Of a DNA stretch of 64,000 nt, positions 12,801-22,837 are shown piece after piece. The stretch lies in contig JAIQDT010003842.1 in the NCBI GenBank assembly GCA_021521415.1, positions 62,001-126,000 on the forward strand. The letters are read 5' to 3'. The position numbers and the translations under genes are program-made. Each line of letters starts with the position of its first letter. Position 1 is the first letter of the stretch. Below the pieces are notes generated by a model. It was not told where the DNA came from. It saw only the letters and a program-made list of their open reading frames with translations, and did no database searches. Source of the stretch: Bidens hawaiensis (taxonomy: Eukaryota; Streptophyta; Magnoliopsida; Asterales; Asteraceae).

Positions 12801-12976
12801 GGCTCGAACGGCTCGAGCATGAACTTCCTGACGATGTACTGATAAAGCTCGGTGGTAAGAGCGCACTGGCATTCGCCAGCAGTGCTCTTATCATCCTTAT
12901 CAGACGTAGACGCCGAATTCTCGACGTACACGTCAGACTCCTCGGCGGTAGCTTCTGGATCGTGAGTAGAAGACAT
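9818..12976 (-). CDS. Antisense five-exon gene in the Tat element (putative gypsy-type transposon protein), one frameshift
   Basis: Exons on the minus strand: 12976-12199, 12137-11610, 11536-11054, 10980-10227, 10153-9818. The four introns are 61, 73, 73 and 73 nt, each GT...AG, and the phases match at every junction (1, 1, 1, 0). The start is the ATG at 12976 and the stop is TGA at 9818-9820. Exon 1 encodes a globular domain rich in aromatic residues (WVCLILGVEPHVDRLM, WKREFFYISARV) that resembles the plant family Pfam calls putative gypsy type transposon (PF04195). Exons 2-3 are low-complexity Ser/Thr/Pro/Ala linker with a basic KLKRTRKYK patch. Exon 4 is a long coiled coil (RENDKLKTARSLEVAQARA...). 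Total coding length is 2,879 nt, one short of a multiple of three: a net 1-nt loss near 10548-10572 breaks exon 4. Molecular function is unknown. Antisense extra ORFs are known in Grande and Retand; the intron model here is read from the sequence. Confidence 0.85.
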
Positions 12977-13092
12977 GTTTTGGATGTAAAGGAACGATTT
13001 CAGTAGAATGCTCGACAGAAAGAGTATTCGCCGGAAATCGTTTAGAAGAAGAAGAGAGAAGTGAAAGTGTGGATTAAGATGAACCCTCTCCC

Positions 13093-13102
13093 CCTTTATA
13101 TA
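13093..13102 (-). promoter_or_regulatory. TATA box of the antisense gene
   Basis: The minus strand reads TATATAAAGG, 117-126 nt upstream of the antisense ATG at 12976. A start site about 30 nt downstream would give a 5' UTR of roughly 90 nt. It lies outside the LTR, so the antisense gene appears to have its own promoter rather than borrowing the LTR promoter. Confidence 0.65.
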
Positions 13103-13459
13103 CTCATCGCAATGAATGCGATGAATTTAATGCGGGGAGAGAGAAAATGAAGGTGCAATGAAACTATGACACGTGGAAAAAGCAAGCTGGCAACAGCTGT
13201 TGACAGGACGCGCGCCGTAAAATCCGCACACACGCGCCCGAAAACTCGCGCCCACGCGCCTGAAAAAGCGTCTGGAATGACCATATACTGTCACGTCGTC
13301 ATAACTTCCTGCACGTCCTGAAACTGTCAGAAGAAACCGTCGGACACTAACGTCACTTCAACAGTTTGGACTGTTCTTATCCTTTCACCAACTCTTCGAA
13401 TTTCAAAGAAATTCAAAAAGATTCAAAGATTCAAAAATAAGAGGGAATATACCCCCTTA

Positions 13460-13653
13460 CCTTGGTATCCAAGAAACCGTAAGACAAGTGCGGGTACAGT
13501 GTCAAGGCGAAACCCTTCACATACCTAGCACCTGCAGGGAATTGAAGCCAAGAATACCTTGGAAGTAAAGAAACTATAAGACGAGTGCGGGTACAGTGTC
13601 AAGGCGAAACCCTTCACATACTTAGCACTTGCAGGGAATTGAAACCAAGAAGG
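13460..13653 (+). repeat. Two tandem copies of a 97-bp unit upstream of the antisense gene
   Basis: Units start at 13460 and 13557 with ccttgg and share gtgcgggtacagtgtcaagg and aaacccttcacatac. They lie between the antisense promoter and the 3' LTR. The rest of 13103-14027 shows no gene. Confidence 0.85.
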
Positions 13654-14027
13654 ATCTTCTGGACCGTGCTTGCGGAAAGAGAAATAGCATCTCCGCATAG
13701 CGGGAACGTTGAGAACTACCTTGTTTGAAACTTCAAGGCGGAATTGGTGGTTTAACATAACTGATCACTATGTCCGAAACTACCAAAATCTCATGAAGAA
13801 TCTATGCAAGTGAAACTCAACGCTCCCGATGTGCGAAGGGGTTAAACACCTACCCGCATCACAACCAAAGGTCAGGCAGAAAAGTCTGGAATTTCAGCGA
13901 GTGACATTAGGAAAACCGCGGGAAGAATCCCCACGGAAAACCTTAAAACTAAAAACCCTTTTCAAAACCCCTTGCTTAAGTCCAAAAGTTCACCTCACTT
14001 ATTAACAATTCATGAGAAGAACATTGG

Positions 14028-14039
14028 ACTGGGGGGACT
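14028..14039 (+). other. Polypurine tract of the Tat element
   Basis: actggggggact immediately precedes the TG of the 3' LTR. G-rich tracts of this form prime plus-strand synthesis in plant gypsy elements. Confidence 0.7.
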
Positions 14040-14508
14040 TGAAGAGGTAGGTCCCAGCAGAGCCCAGTTGGACCCGCAAGACTCACCTTGAAGAGGGACG
14101 TCTGCGCAAGGACCAACTGGTCCCGCAGGACCCACCATGCTCAGAGATGAAGACCTTACGCGCAATACGCCAGTTGTTCCCGCAGGAAAAGCCTCCCAAT
14201 GGTGAAGTACCCCGCCTGTTCTCGCAGCTGCGGATACAAGCCATCAGGGAAGGCTACCCGCATTAATAGCAAGGCTACACGCACAAGGCACTAACTCTCA
14301 ATAATTCAGTGTCACCTGAAGGAATGAGCAAGGCAGGAATACTCCCGCCCAAATGAGCCAGTCCGTACGCTTCTGGAAGGTCTTTTGTACTATACCTGCC
14401 AAGGTATGGACAAAATAGACAAGATCTGACCAAAGCAGCCCATGAACCAATCACAGGGTGACAGCTCACCGACAACAGTACGAGGAGCACGCTCTAGTAC
14501 AAAATGTC

Positions 14509-14692
14509 ACTATCAGCCGCTGCCTACTCATCAACCCTTGTCGTGGCACGTACATAGCCTGCAGTTGGTGGAAAAGGAATAGTACACAGCCGGCCATACC
14601 ACTATCAACCGCTGCCTACCCACCAACTACCAGCATGGCACGTGCATAGCCCACAGTTGGTGGAAAAGGAATATTATACAGCTGGCTGTACC
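14509..14692 (+). repeat. 92-bp tandem duplication in the U3 of the Tat LTR
   Basis: Copies begin at 14509 and 14601 with actatca.ccgctgcctac, and both contain cagttggtggaaaaggaat. Upstream-of-TATA duplications like this often act as enhancer repeats in LTRs; no activity can be read from sequence. Confidence 0.8.
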
Positions 14693-14714
14693 TGCTTGGA
14701 AACCTACCTTCGGC

Positions 14715-14722
14715 TATAAATA
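14715..14722 (+). promoter_or_regulatory. LTR TATA box (sense promoter)
   Basis: tataaata within cggctataaatactcc, about 275 bp before the LTR end and just downstream of the 92-bp duplication. This fits the U3/R boundary of a plant LTR. Confidence 0.6.
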
Positions 14723-14992
14723 CTCCAACATCTTGGAACGGTATCATTATCTTGTATCTTATCTTCACTAGTCATTTTTCTTAATATACACTTATATTCA
14801 GAGCAATCTAGTCTGATTCTCACGCCGGAGGGTGGTCACAAGGAGGAACCCCCCCTTCTCAGTGACGAGCTCACGGTGTCTGTTTTGCAGGTCATCAGAA
14901 TAACCATCTCTGCCGGACCTAACCCTCGTGTGAAACATTACTTAGCCCCCAGATTATCCGTAATCTGCCCGGGGTCACTTAGTGTTTCTTCA

Positions 14993-15664
14993 CTAATCGA
15001 AATACTAATGGCTTTATAAATAATAAACTACCCATGGAATTAATAAACTAACTTACCCATGGAAATAATAAACTACTAGAATGTTAAATACTTAAAAAAC
15101 AAACTACTAATGCATGTGATGATGTGAAACGTGAAGAATGATTGGAACGATAGAAAAGGCACATAATCAATTCAATAGCATATTAGAAACCAACCTTAGA
15201 TTGAAGCTTCAATAGCAGTTCTTAATTCTTATATATAATCGATTAGTAGGGTAAAGGGAATATAATACAAGAAGGATTCTAAGAAGGATTCTTAATGAAC
15301 TGTGAAACGCCGTTCATCCTAGGTTAATGGTAATTGTAATAAAACTTGGGCCTGAAGCTTAAAAATATGGTGGGCTTTAAACTGGTTTAACGATATGAAC
15401 TGGGTTTTTAAGAAAACCGGCCGGCTTGATGTTCCCTAAAACCGCTCAAATAAATCGGGTATTAAATACCGGTTTGGTGACCGAAATCCGGTTCAACCGG
15501 TTGAACCGGCTGGTTGAAACCGGGTTTTAAAACATTGGGCAAAACCTTCGAGCAACAGATCTAGACGGCGGCTCACAAACAAAATAGCCCAAGAAAAATG
15601 GTTTGTTCATTAAAGCCCATTTTATTACTCCCTAACGAATCCAACTAACCAAAGAGTTATATGC
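14993..15664. other. Intergenic, no gene; CCGGTT-rich repeat relic
   Basis: It begins with short duplicated runs (aataaactacccatgga, about 15020-15080). Between about 15390 and 15540 it is dense in ccggtt/aaccgg words ending in gggttttaaaacattggg, which looks like a piece of a dispersed DNA-transposon repeat. No reading frame is credible. Confidence 0.5.
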
Positions 15665-15981
15665 TAGGGCTGCTCACAAGTCGAGCCAAACCGAGCAAAG
15701 GTTTGCTCATTGCTTGGCCCGATTACAACCGAGCCGAACCCAACGGCTGAAATTCGAATTGTGTGAAAATCGAAACGAGCATTTTTCGATCAAATATCGA
15801 GCGATTTTCGAGCATTAATTATTTCTCTTTCACTCCAAAAATTTAATAAGAAACAATTTTGAAGGCTACAAATAATATATTTTGTAAAGAAATAGTTGTT
15901 TTTAGACAAACGTGTAATAGGTTGTAGATTTTTTGGAGAAAGAAGTTTGAAGTGAAATATAATGAGCATGTAAACAAACTT

Positions 15982-16393
15982 TGTTGGTACATGATGTCAG
16001 TAGTTCAGTGTCTAGTGTCTGTAATCGAGTCGTTTGGATTTGAGTTTGTATGTAAGCGAAGTTGCTAACAAGTTCCCTGACATAGGCGAACTTGTTAGAC
16101 AAGCGAAGTTAGTGACGCCTGAACATGCCAGGCGAAGTTGTCGTGAATATATAGTCTAGGTTACGGCTTAGATTAGACATTAATATCGAACGAGTTCATT
16201 ATTCAGAGAACGAGTCAGAGAGAGTCTGTATTTGGTGATCTTTGTATCACGTGTTTACGGTTGCAATATAACGTGTTTGTGTTTATTGTAACGTGTTTAA
16301 TCGTTTTGTTTTCTACGCTCGTAACGTCTTACGTAGGGATTCCGCACCTACGTAGAACGCGATATCTCGTGTAGATCCGGCTGGGAACCTACA
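15982..16393 (+). repeat. Copia-2 5' LTR (412 bp)
   Basis: TGTTGGTACATG...AACCTACA. It holds three GCGAAGTT words (16056, 16103, 16132) and a related inverted gcgaactt. A possible TATA-like atatatag lies at about 16148. It is followed by the primer-binding site. Confidence 0.95.
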
Positions 16394-16395
16394 AT

Positions 16396-16407
16396 TGGTA
16401 TCAGAGC
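16396..16407 (+). other. Copia-2 primer-binding site (tRNA-Met)
   Basis: tggtatcagagc, two bases after the LTR, matches the 3' end complement of initiator tRNA-Met used by most plant copia elements. Confidence 0.9.
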
Positions 16408-16594
16408 ATTTGCTCGATTGTGTGGTTCGGGATTATCACGCGGGTGTAGAAATCGTTCCGTTCGACTATTCGCGGGACGAGTTTTCTGAGTTTTTGTGTC
16501 CTACTCACCTCCTACAATCATAAACAACGCATAACACCTTCACAAACCTCGTAAAATCCAGAAATCTAACCTGCAAATTCATCGTGTTCATCAG

Positions 16595-16829
16595 GCGAAG
16601 TTGCCGTCACTGTTCGTAGGGTTTCGGCGAAGATATAAGGTTAAGCGAAGTTATCCACAACTTCGCCTACCTTCTCAAGTTCGCTTATCTCAAGCGAAGT
16701 TACCCACAACTTCGCCTACTTCACAAGTTCGCCTACCTTAAGCGAAGTTATACACAACTTCGCCGAATCAGGCGAATTTAAAAAGGAAGCGAAGTTCAGA
16801 ATCAGCGAAGTTCAGACTTAAGCGAAGTT
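16595..16829 (+). repeat. Cluster of GCGAAGTT/AACTTCGC motifs in the Copia-2 leader
   Basis: Ten exact 8-mers in 235 bp: gcgaagtt at 16595, 16645, 16694, 16742, 16789, 16805 and 16822, and the inverse aacttcgc at 16659, 16708 and 16756. Three adjacent direct/inverse pairs are spaced to form stem-loops with 6-nt loops. The leader runs 16408-16903 and holds no frame before the gag ATG. Function unknown. Confidence 0.9.
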
Positions 16830-16903
16830 ATCCTAAACGTCGCCTACAGTACTGTTTAAAAATAAAATTTTTATTTTTCGAGTTTCTTTGGGTTTCATGA
16901 AAG

Positions 16904-19516
16904 ATGTCGTCAATCAACATTACGGAACTAGTTAAGATGGAAGTGGAAGCAGGTTCGGCTACAAAGGCACCGAAGATGCTTAAGAAAACCGATTATGTAG
17001 CGTGGAAAGATCGTTTTGAACAATATGTCAAGTACCAAGATGCTAAGATGTGGGTATGCATACAAGATGGTTACATTCCACCTACTACTGAGTATGAGGG
17101 TCGTGATCAGATCAAGAAATACAAAGAGATGGAAGAAGAAGAGAAGAAAATGTATGAGGCCGAAAGCAAAGCTCATGCAGCAATTACAATGGCTCTTCCA
17201 CAAGAGATTCTGCACACTTTCAGAAAGTATAAAACTGCCAGAGAGCTTTGGGAAGCGCTTGAAAACCGGTTTGAGGGCAATGTGGGAATTCGTGCATCGA
17301 AGATTAAACTTCTAAAAACCCAATTCTCGGTCTTCAAGTATCTGAAGAATGAATCACTTGATGATATCATCACTAGATATTATCATCTGATGACTGAACT
17401 CAGCAACTATTCAATTGTTTACAAAGAAGATGAGATTGTTGAAAAGCTTCTTGATGCTCTCCCACCGAAATGGGAGATGTATACTGTGTTGATGAGAGAA
17501 GACAAAGACTTTGCTGACTATGACCTGGAGACAACAGTTAACAAGCTAAGAACGTTTGAACTGAACATGGTACGAAAGGAGACACCTACCGATCAGGTTC
17601 AAGATCCGGGTATGTATGGTGCAAAGGTTAACTCAGGATCAAGTTCGAAAACTGAATCATCTGCTTATTACTCTAAGGGAGAGTCAGGCGCTAGCTCAAC
17701 ACATGAAGGACATGTATCTCTCAACATGAACGGTGATGTGTGCTTTGTAGCTGGAGGATCAAATGCTTCTCAACCTCAAGCGACCAAGAGTAGTTTTCCC
17801 CCAAGTGTTTCAAACAACAACTACTCGAAGATGCCCATGAGTGTTAAATCTGCTGAACAGCAGTTTGCTCTCTATGCATCTTTTATTGCTTCGTATGAGA
17901 ATTACATTCAGGGTAAGATTGTTGATCCTGCAATTTTGGATGAAGACTATGATCAGATCGATGCTGATGATCTGGAGGAGATGGATCTGCAGTGGCAGAT
18001 GGCTATGATTGTGAGAAGGGTTAAGAGGTTCATGAAAAAGACTGGCAGGAAGTTTGTCGGTGAGAGGCCAGGGTTTGATAAGTCGAAGGTTCGCTGTTAC
18101 AACTGTCAGCAGAATGGCCACTTTGCAAAAGAGTGCAAAAATGAACGTGTAGAATGCAGTCAAAACAGATCTACACAACAGAGTGGTAGTGGTAATGACT
18201 ATAGAGCCATGATTTCCAGACAGAACGAGGAGTACAACTGGAATCTGCATGTTGAAGAAGTATTTGAACTGGCCAATTTGGCAAACATCGAAACTGCAGA
18301 TAGTGAGAAGGGAACTGGCGAAAATGAAGCTTACATGGCAGATGTGGCAGACCAGCTCTCCGAGGTAAGTACCGAACTCCCTTGTACTAAGTGTGAACAT
18401 CTGTCTGAACAACTGACAACTATAACTGATCAGTTTGTTAGTTTGGATGCGCAATTTAAAACATTAAAAGGAGATCATCATTTCACTAAAGCTAGAGAAA
18501 ATAGTTACAAAGTAAAAATTAAAGCTAGTGAGAAAGATATTAAAAGTCTTAAAGCAAAGCTTGCTGAAAAAATTCAAGTGATTGATCTTAGCTATGAAGT
18601 ACTAGAAGAGAAAACCAAACTAATAGCTGAAAGGGATAAACAGATAGCTGATCACCAGGTGAAAGTGGTGGAACTTAACAGGAAACTTGAGAAATTCAGA
18701 AATTCCACCGCTATACTTGATCACCTCGTTAGTGATCAAGGTTCCCCAGTTAAAAGGGGAGGAATTGTTTATCATGAAGTTCCACCACCTTTCAATCATA
18801 ATTACACTTATGACCCTAGTAATCAGAAATCTGTCGATGTTGACCATGGTCAGACAGTTCCTGTTAAGGTAACGATTAAAGAACCAGAAGTTAGTAAAGG
18901 CGAAATGAGTAAGCCTGTGTCTAATGTGAAAATTTCTGTGCCTAGTCCTGTCTCATCTAACTCGGACAAGTCTTCCGAGTCGAGTGAGACAAAACAAGAG
19001 GAAGTGTTACCAAAAAGTGGAGAGAAAAATAAAACAACTGAAAAGAAATCTCCACTAAACCCGTATGTCCCACCATATGTGAGACAAACGGGCAGTAATA
19101 CAGCCTCAACATCTAAAACAACTATGGAAAAGAAAGTTGAACACATGAGTTGTTTCAGATGTAATCAATTAGGACACCTAGTTGCTGATTGCCCTCTGAA
19201 GCTGAGATTCAGAGGTGTGAGGCCTTCGAGAACTGAGAATAGAACTAACGGAAATGTTAAAACTGAAAACCCATCAAAATTCAGAAATTGGTCTAATTCA
19301 GGTTTTCAAAGAAATAGATCTCAGTTTTTCACTGCTAACAACCAAACCATAGGTAATAATTCTTTTAATTCACGAAGGTTTGGATGGCCTCATAGACAAT
19401 CCACAAGAAGGTATCCTGTTAGGACTCACAGAATTTATTATGATACTAAATTTGGACAGCCAAGGTACGGGATGTATCGACCCAAGACCAATCGGTCTTG
19501 GGTCCCCAGATTTTAA
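16904..19516 (+). CDS. Copia-2 gag, large (870 aa)
   Basis: The N-terminal third is a copia-type capsid domain ([55 protein letters not shown]). A first CCHC knuckle [14 protein letters not shown] lies near residue 396, a coiled coil of Lys/Glu-rich heptads around 520-610, then [12 protein letters not shown], a Ser/Glu/Lys-rich linker, and a second knuckle [14 protein letters not shown] near 750. The C-terminus is Arg/Asn-rich and basic, suited to RNA binding. It forms the virus-like particle and packages element RNA. The start ATG follows the leader and opens a 2.6-kb frame without interruption. It ends with TAA just before the protease, which could be a natural gag/pol boundary. Gag is intact while pol is broken. 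Confidence 0.9.
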   Translation: MSSINITELVKMEVEAGSATKAPKMLKKTDYVAWKDRFEQYVKYQDAKMWVCIQDGYIPPTTEYEGRDQIKKYKEMEEEEKKMYEAESKAHAAITMALPQEILHTFRKYKTARELWEALENRFEGNVGIRASKIKLLKTQFSVFKYLKNESLDDIITRYYHLMTELSNYSIVYKEDEIVEKLLDALPPKWEMYTVLMREDKDFADYDLETTVNKLRTFELNMVRKETPTDQVQDPGMYGAKVNSGSSSKTESSAYYSKGESGASSTHEGHVSLNMNGDVCFVAGGSNASQPQATKSSFPPSVSNNNYSKMPMSVKSAEQQFALYASFIASYENYIQGKIVDPAILDEDYDQIDADDLEEMDLQWQMAMIVRRVKRFMKKTGRKFVGERPGFDKSKVRCYNCQQNGHFAKECKNERVECSQNRSTQQSGSGNDYRAMISRQNEEYNWNLHVEEVFELANLANIETADSEKGTGENEAYMADVADQLSEVSTELPCTKCEHLSEQLTTITDQFVSLDAQFKTLKGDHHFTKARENSYKVKIKASEKDIKSLKAKLAEKIQVIDLSYEVLEEKTKLIAERDKQIADHQVKVVELNRKLEKFRNSTAILDHLVSDQGSPVKRGGIVYHEVPPPFNHNYTYDPSNQKSVDVDHGQTVPVKVTIKEPEVSKGEMSKPVSNVKISVPSPVSSNSDKSSESSETKQEEVLPKSGEKNKTTEKKSPLNPYVPPYVRQTGSNTASTSKTTMEKKVEHMSCFRCNQLGHLVADCPLKLRFRGVRPSRTENRTNGNVKTENPSKFRNWSNSGFQRNRSQFFTANNQTIGNNSFNSRRFGWPHRQSTRRYPVRTHRIYYDTKFGQPRYGMYRPKTNRSWVPRF

Positions 19517-22500
19517 TCATCTGCTTTAATCGTGCAGGAACAGTTGAATAGGGCTGCCAACAATCAATGGGTTGTGGATAGCGGCTGTTCCCGGCACATG
19601 ACGGGTAACAAGAAATTGTTACACGACTGGAAACCTGTTCAAGGAGGATAAGTGAGTTTCGCAGGAGAGAGCGGTGGAAGGATTACCGGAATAGGGACGG
19701 TGTCGAATGGAAGATGACTTTGGAGAAAGTAAATTTTGTTGAAGAACTGAAGCATAATCTGCTGAGTGTTTCGCAGATCTGTGACAAAGAGTACACCGTA
19801 CATTTTACAAAGAATGAGGCGATCGTGCTATATCCTGGTTTCAAGATACCAGAGAATTGGATTGTTATGAAGGCTCCAAGAGTGAAGAATACGTATATCA
19901 TGGATATGAGGTCGACTGAGATGGCCACAGAAGAATCGTGTCTTCTGTCAAAAGCAACTGAATCGGAGTCCGAGTTGTGGCATAGGAGAATGGGGCATAT
20001 TCATCTTCGGAAAATGAACTACCTTGTCAAAAATGGGCTTGTGCTGGGTGTTCCCTTGAAGAATTTCAACTTTGAAGACAAATGCTTATCATGCAAAAAG
20101 GGAAAGCAACACAAGAAATCTCATCTCACCAAGAAGGTCAATTCAATTGTCAGTACCCTAGAATTACTTCACATGGATCTCTTCGGTCCCGTGAATGTAA
20201 AAAGTCTAGGAGGAACATCTTACTGCTTGGTGATCACTGATGATTTCTCTAGATATTCCTGGGTATATTTCCTGAAGTCAAAGGATGAAACTGTTCAGAT
20301 GGTAAAGAATTTGATTACCAAGGTTGAGAATATCATGGGAAAAAGGGTTAAGTACATCAGAAGTGACAATGGGACTGAGTTCAAGAACTATGAGATGGAG
20401 ATCTTCTGCTTACAGAAGGGGATTAAACACCAGTACAGCGCACCGTATACACCGCAACAAAATGGAGTGGCTGAGAGAAAGAACAGAACCTTAATTGAAG
20501 GAGCCAGAACCATGCTGGCTGATTCTGAACTTCCCGTGGTGTTCTGGGCTGAAGCTGTTGCAACAGCCTGTTATATCCTTAATAGAGTGTTAACTGTTAA
20601 AAGATTAAATAAAACCTGTTATGAACTTATGCATGGGAGAAAGCCCAACTTGAGTGGTCTTGAACCATTCGGGTCCCCGTGTTCGATATTAAAGACCAAT
20701 TCTAAATTTGGTGAAGTAGCCGACGAAGGAATCTTAGTCGGATACGTTGTTGGGACTCCCAACAGACGGGTCTTTAATACATCGACCAGCAAGGTTGAGG
20801 TGGTGTGTAACACTGATATCACAAGTTACAAATCACCAAAACCAAGCACGGGACCCGCTGGGGTTTTCGACTATGATAGACTTTTTAAATCTTTAACATG
20901 CCTTATTTGGATTTTGCAGAAGTTGAAGAAAGAATTGCTACGAAGATGATATGCGATGAGGAAGACACTTTGGTGCAACGACCACAGTATGATGAATGTC
21001 AGCCTTCCTCGTCAATGCTGTCAATACCCCTGCTGCCTCTACTGAAGAGGAATTCATCAATCCGTTTCACTCTCAACATCAATCACCCATTGATGAGCTA
21101 TCTTCGAACTTGGAAGATAATCTGAATGTCAGTTCGGTTCCGACTACGAGAATTCACAAAGATCATCCTTTGGAGAACGTGATAGGTGATCTGTCCGCCG
21201 GTGTACAAACAAGAAAAATCTTGAATGAGCACACCTGTGTTTACACAAGCATTAAAGACACGGGTATTATCAACGAATGCTTGTACATCTGCTTCATCAG
21301 CCAGATTGAACCAAAGAACTATCAAATGGCTCTTAAGGACAGCTCATGAGTCGAAGCCATGCAAGAAGAGTTAGCTCAGTTTAAGAAAATGGAAGTATGG
21401 AATTTGGTTGAAAAACCGAAGAATGTGCATGCGATAGGCACGAAATGGGTCTTCAAATGTAAGAGAGATGAGAAAGGGATTGTTATCAGGAACAAGGCGA
21501 GGCTGGTTGTTAAAGGCTTTAATCAGCAAGAGGGGATTGATTACAATGAGGTGTTTGCTCCTGTGGCAAGATTGGAAGCCATTCGTTTGTTTTTGGCATT
21601 TGCTGCTCATAAGGAGATGAAGGTCTTTCCGTTGGATGTGAAGAGTGCGTTCCTAAATGGTAAAGTCGATGAGGTTGTGTACGTTGAGCAACCTCCGGGT
21701 TTTCCTGACCCTGACTTTCCCGATCACGTGTACAAGCTAAGTAAAGCGCTGTATGGACTACATCAGGCACCTCGTGCCTGGTACTCAACGTTATCCGACT
21801 ACTTGCTTGAGAATGAGTTTGAAAGAGGTAAGATTGATAGCACATTGTTCTTCAAGAGAAAAGGGAGCGACTTACTACTGGTGCAAGTCTACGTGGACGA
21901 CATTATCTTTGCTGCATCAAAGGTCGCCATGTGTCAGGAGTTTGAGGCCGTCATGAAGAAGAGATTTGAAATGAGTGCTATGGGTGAACTAACCTTCTTT
22001 TTAGGATTGCAGGTTGATCAGAAGAAAGATGGTATGTTCATTCATTAGACGAAGTATGTTCATGATGTTCTCAAACGCTTCGAGATGGAGGACAGCACTC
22101 CATATGATACTCCAGTCTGCGTCAATCACAAATTGGGTGCTGATTCAGACAACGATGCAGACGTGGATCCAACCCAATATCGGGCAATTATAGGTTCTTT
22201 AATGTACTTAACTGCTTCTAGGCCTGATATAATGTTTGCTGTTTGTCTTTGTGCACGCTTTCAGGCAAACCCAAAAGAATCTCATTTGAAGGGTGCGAAG
22301 AGGATACTGCGTTATCTCAAAGGAAAGCCGAAGCTGGGGTTGTGGTACTCGAGAGGAGGAGACTTGGAGCTAGTCGCGTACACAGATTCTGATTATGGAG
22401 GGTGCAATCAGAGTCGGAAGTCTACAACTGGTGGATGTCAGTTTCTTGGTGGCAGACTAGTGTCCTGGCAATGCAAGAAGCAGACCTCAGTCGCAATTTC

Positions 22501-22837
22501 AACCTGTGAAGCAGAATACATGGCAGCATCCAACTGCTGCTCCCAGGTTCTATGGATTCAACAACAGTTGCGCGATTATGGTCTGAATTTTACTCTTACT
22601 CCTATTTGCATTGATAACACTGCTGCTATCTCAGTAACTAACAATCCCGTAAAGCACAGTAAAACTAAACATATTGACATTCGTCATCATTTTATACGGG
22701 ATTGTGCTGAGAAGAAACTGATTGTGCTCGAAAAGGTTGACACGTTAGATAATTTCGCTGACTTGTACACGAAAGCGTTTGACAAAACTAGATTTCAAAA
22801 CCTTGTTGAGCTGAATGGGATGATCAATCCCGAGTAA
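19517..22837 (+). pseudogene. Copia-2 pol, interrupted
   Basis: Protease WVVDSGCSRHMTG at about 19570; GAG-pre-integrase and integrase 19714-20890 (HRRMGHIHLRKM, CLSCKKGKQH, MDLFGPV, IRSDNGTEF, TPQQNGVAERKNRTL); RT 21359-22045 ([11 protein letters not shown]); RNase H 22085-22837 (TDSDYGG, STCEAEYMAAS). Lesions: TAA at 19649, a frame change between about 19650 and 19714, a frame change between about 20890 and 20990, TGA at 21347 and TAG at 22046. The last two look like Trp and Gln codons hit by G:C to A:T transitions. Catalytic motifs are otherwise present. The pol frame stops 1.7 kb before the LTR. Confidence 0.92.

Larger units (their letters stand above)
5061..14992 (+). mobile_element. 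Tat-lineage Ty3/gypsy element (right part), interrupted by Copia-1
   Basis: Order on the plus strand: gag zinc-finger end, protease, RT, RNase H, a second (archaeal-type) RNase H, integrase, then a long non-coding region with tandem repeats, an antisense gene, and a 3' LTR. Dual RNase H, an antisense extra gene and tandem repeats between pol and the 3' LTR are known hallmarks of the Tat lineage (Grande, Retand, Ogre relatives). The 5' LTR and gag lie beyond Copia-1, outside the window. The pol is defective; the antisense gene is nearly intact. Confidence 0.9.
14040..14992 (+). repeat. Tat-element 3' LTR (953 bp)
   Basis: It starts TGAAGA directly after the polypurine tract and ends TCTTCA at 14992, so the ends are inverted repeats. 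A TATA box lies at 14715-14722 and an internal 92-bp duplication at 14509-14692. The matching 5' LTR is outside the window, so the right boundary rests on the terminal repeat alone. Confidence 0.75.

Noticed and set aside
12044..13006. A 320-codon plus-strand frame over the first exons of the antisense gene
   Set aside because: It is the mirror of the antisense coding exons and crosses their splice sites; composition follows the minus-strand frame and it has no recognisable domain.
16396..16407. tRNA gene fragments at the tggtatcagagc sites
   Set aside because: They are primer-binding sites next to LTR ends; no cloverleaf surrounds them.
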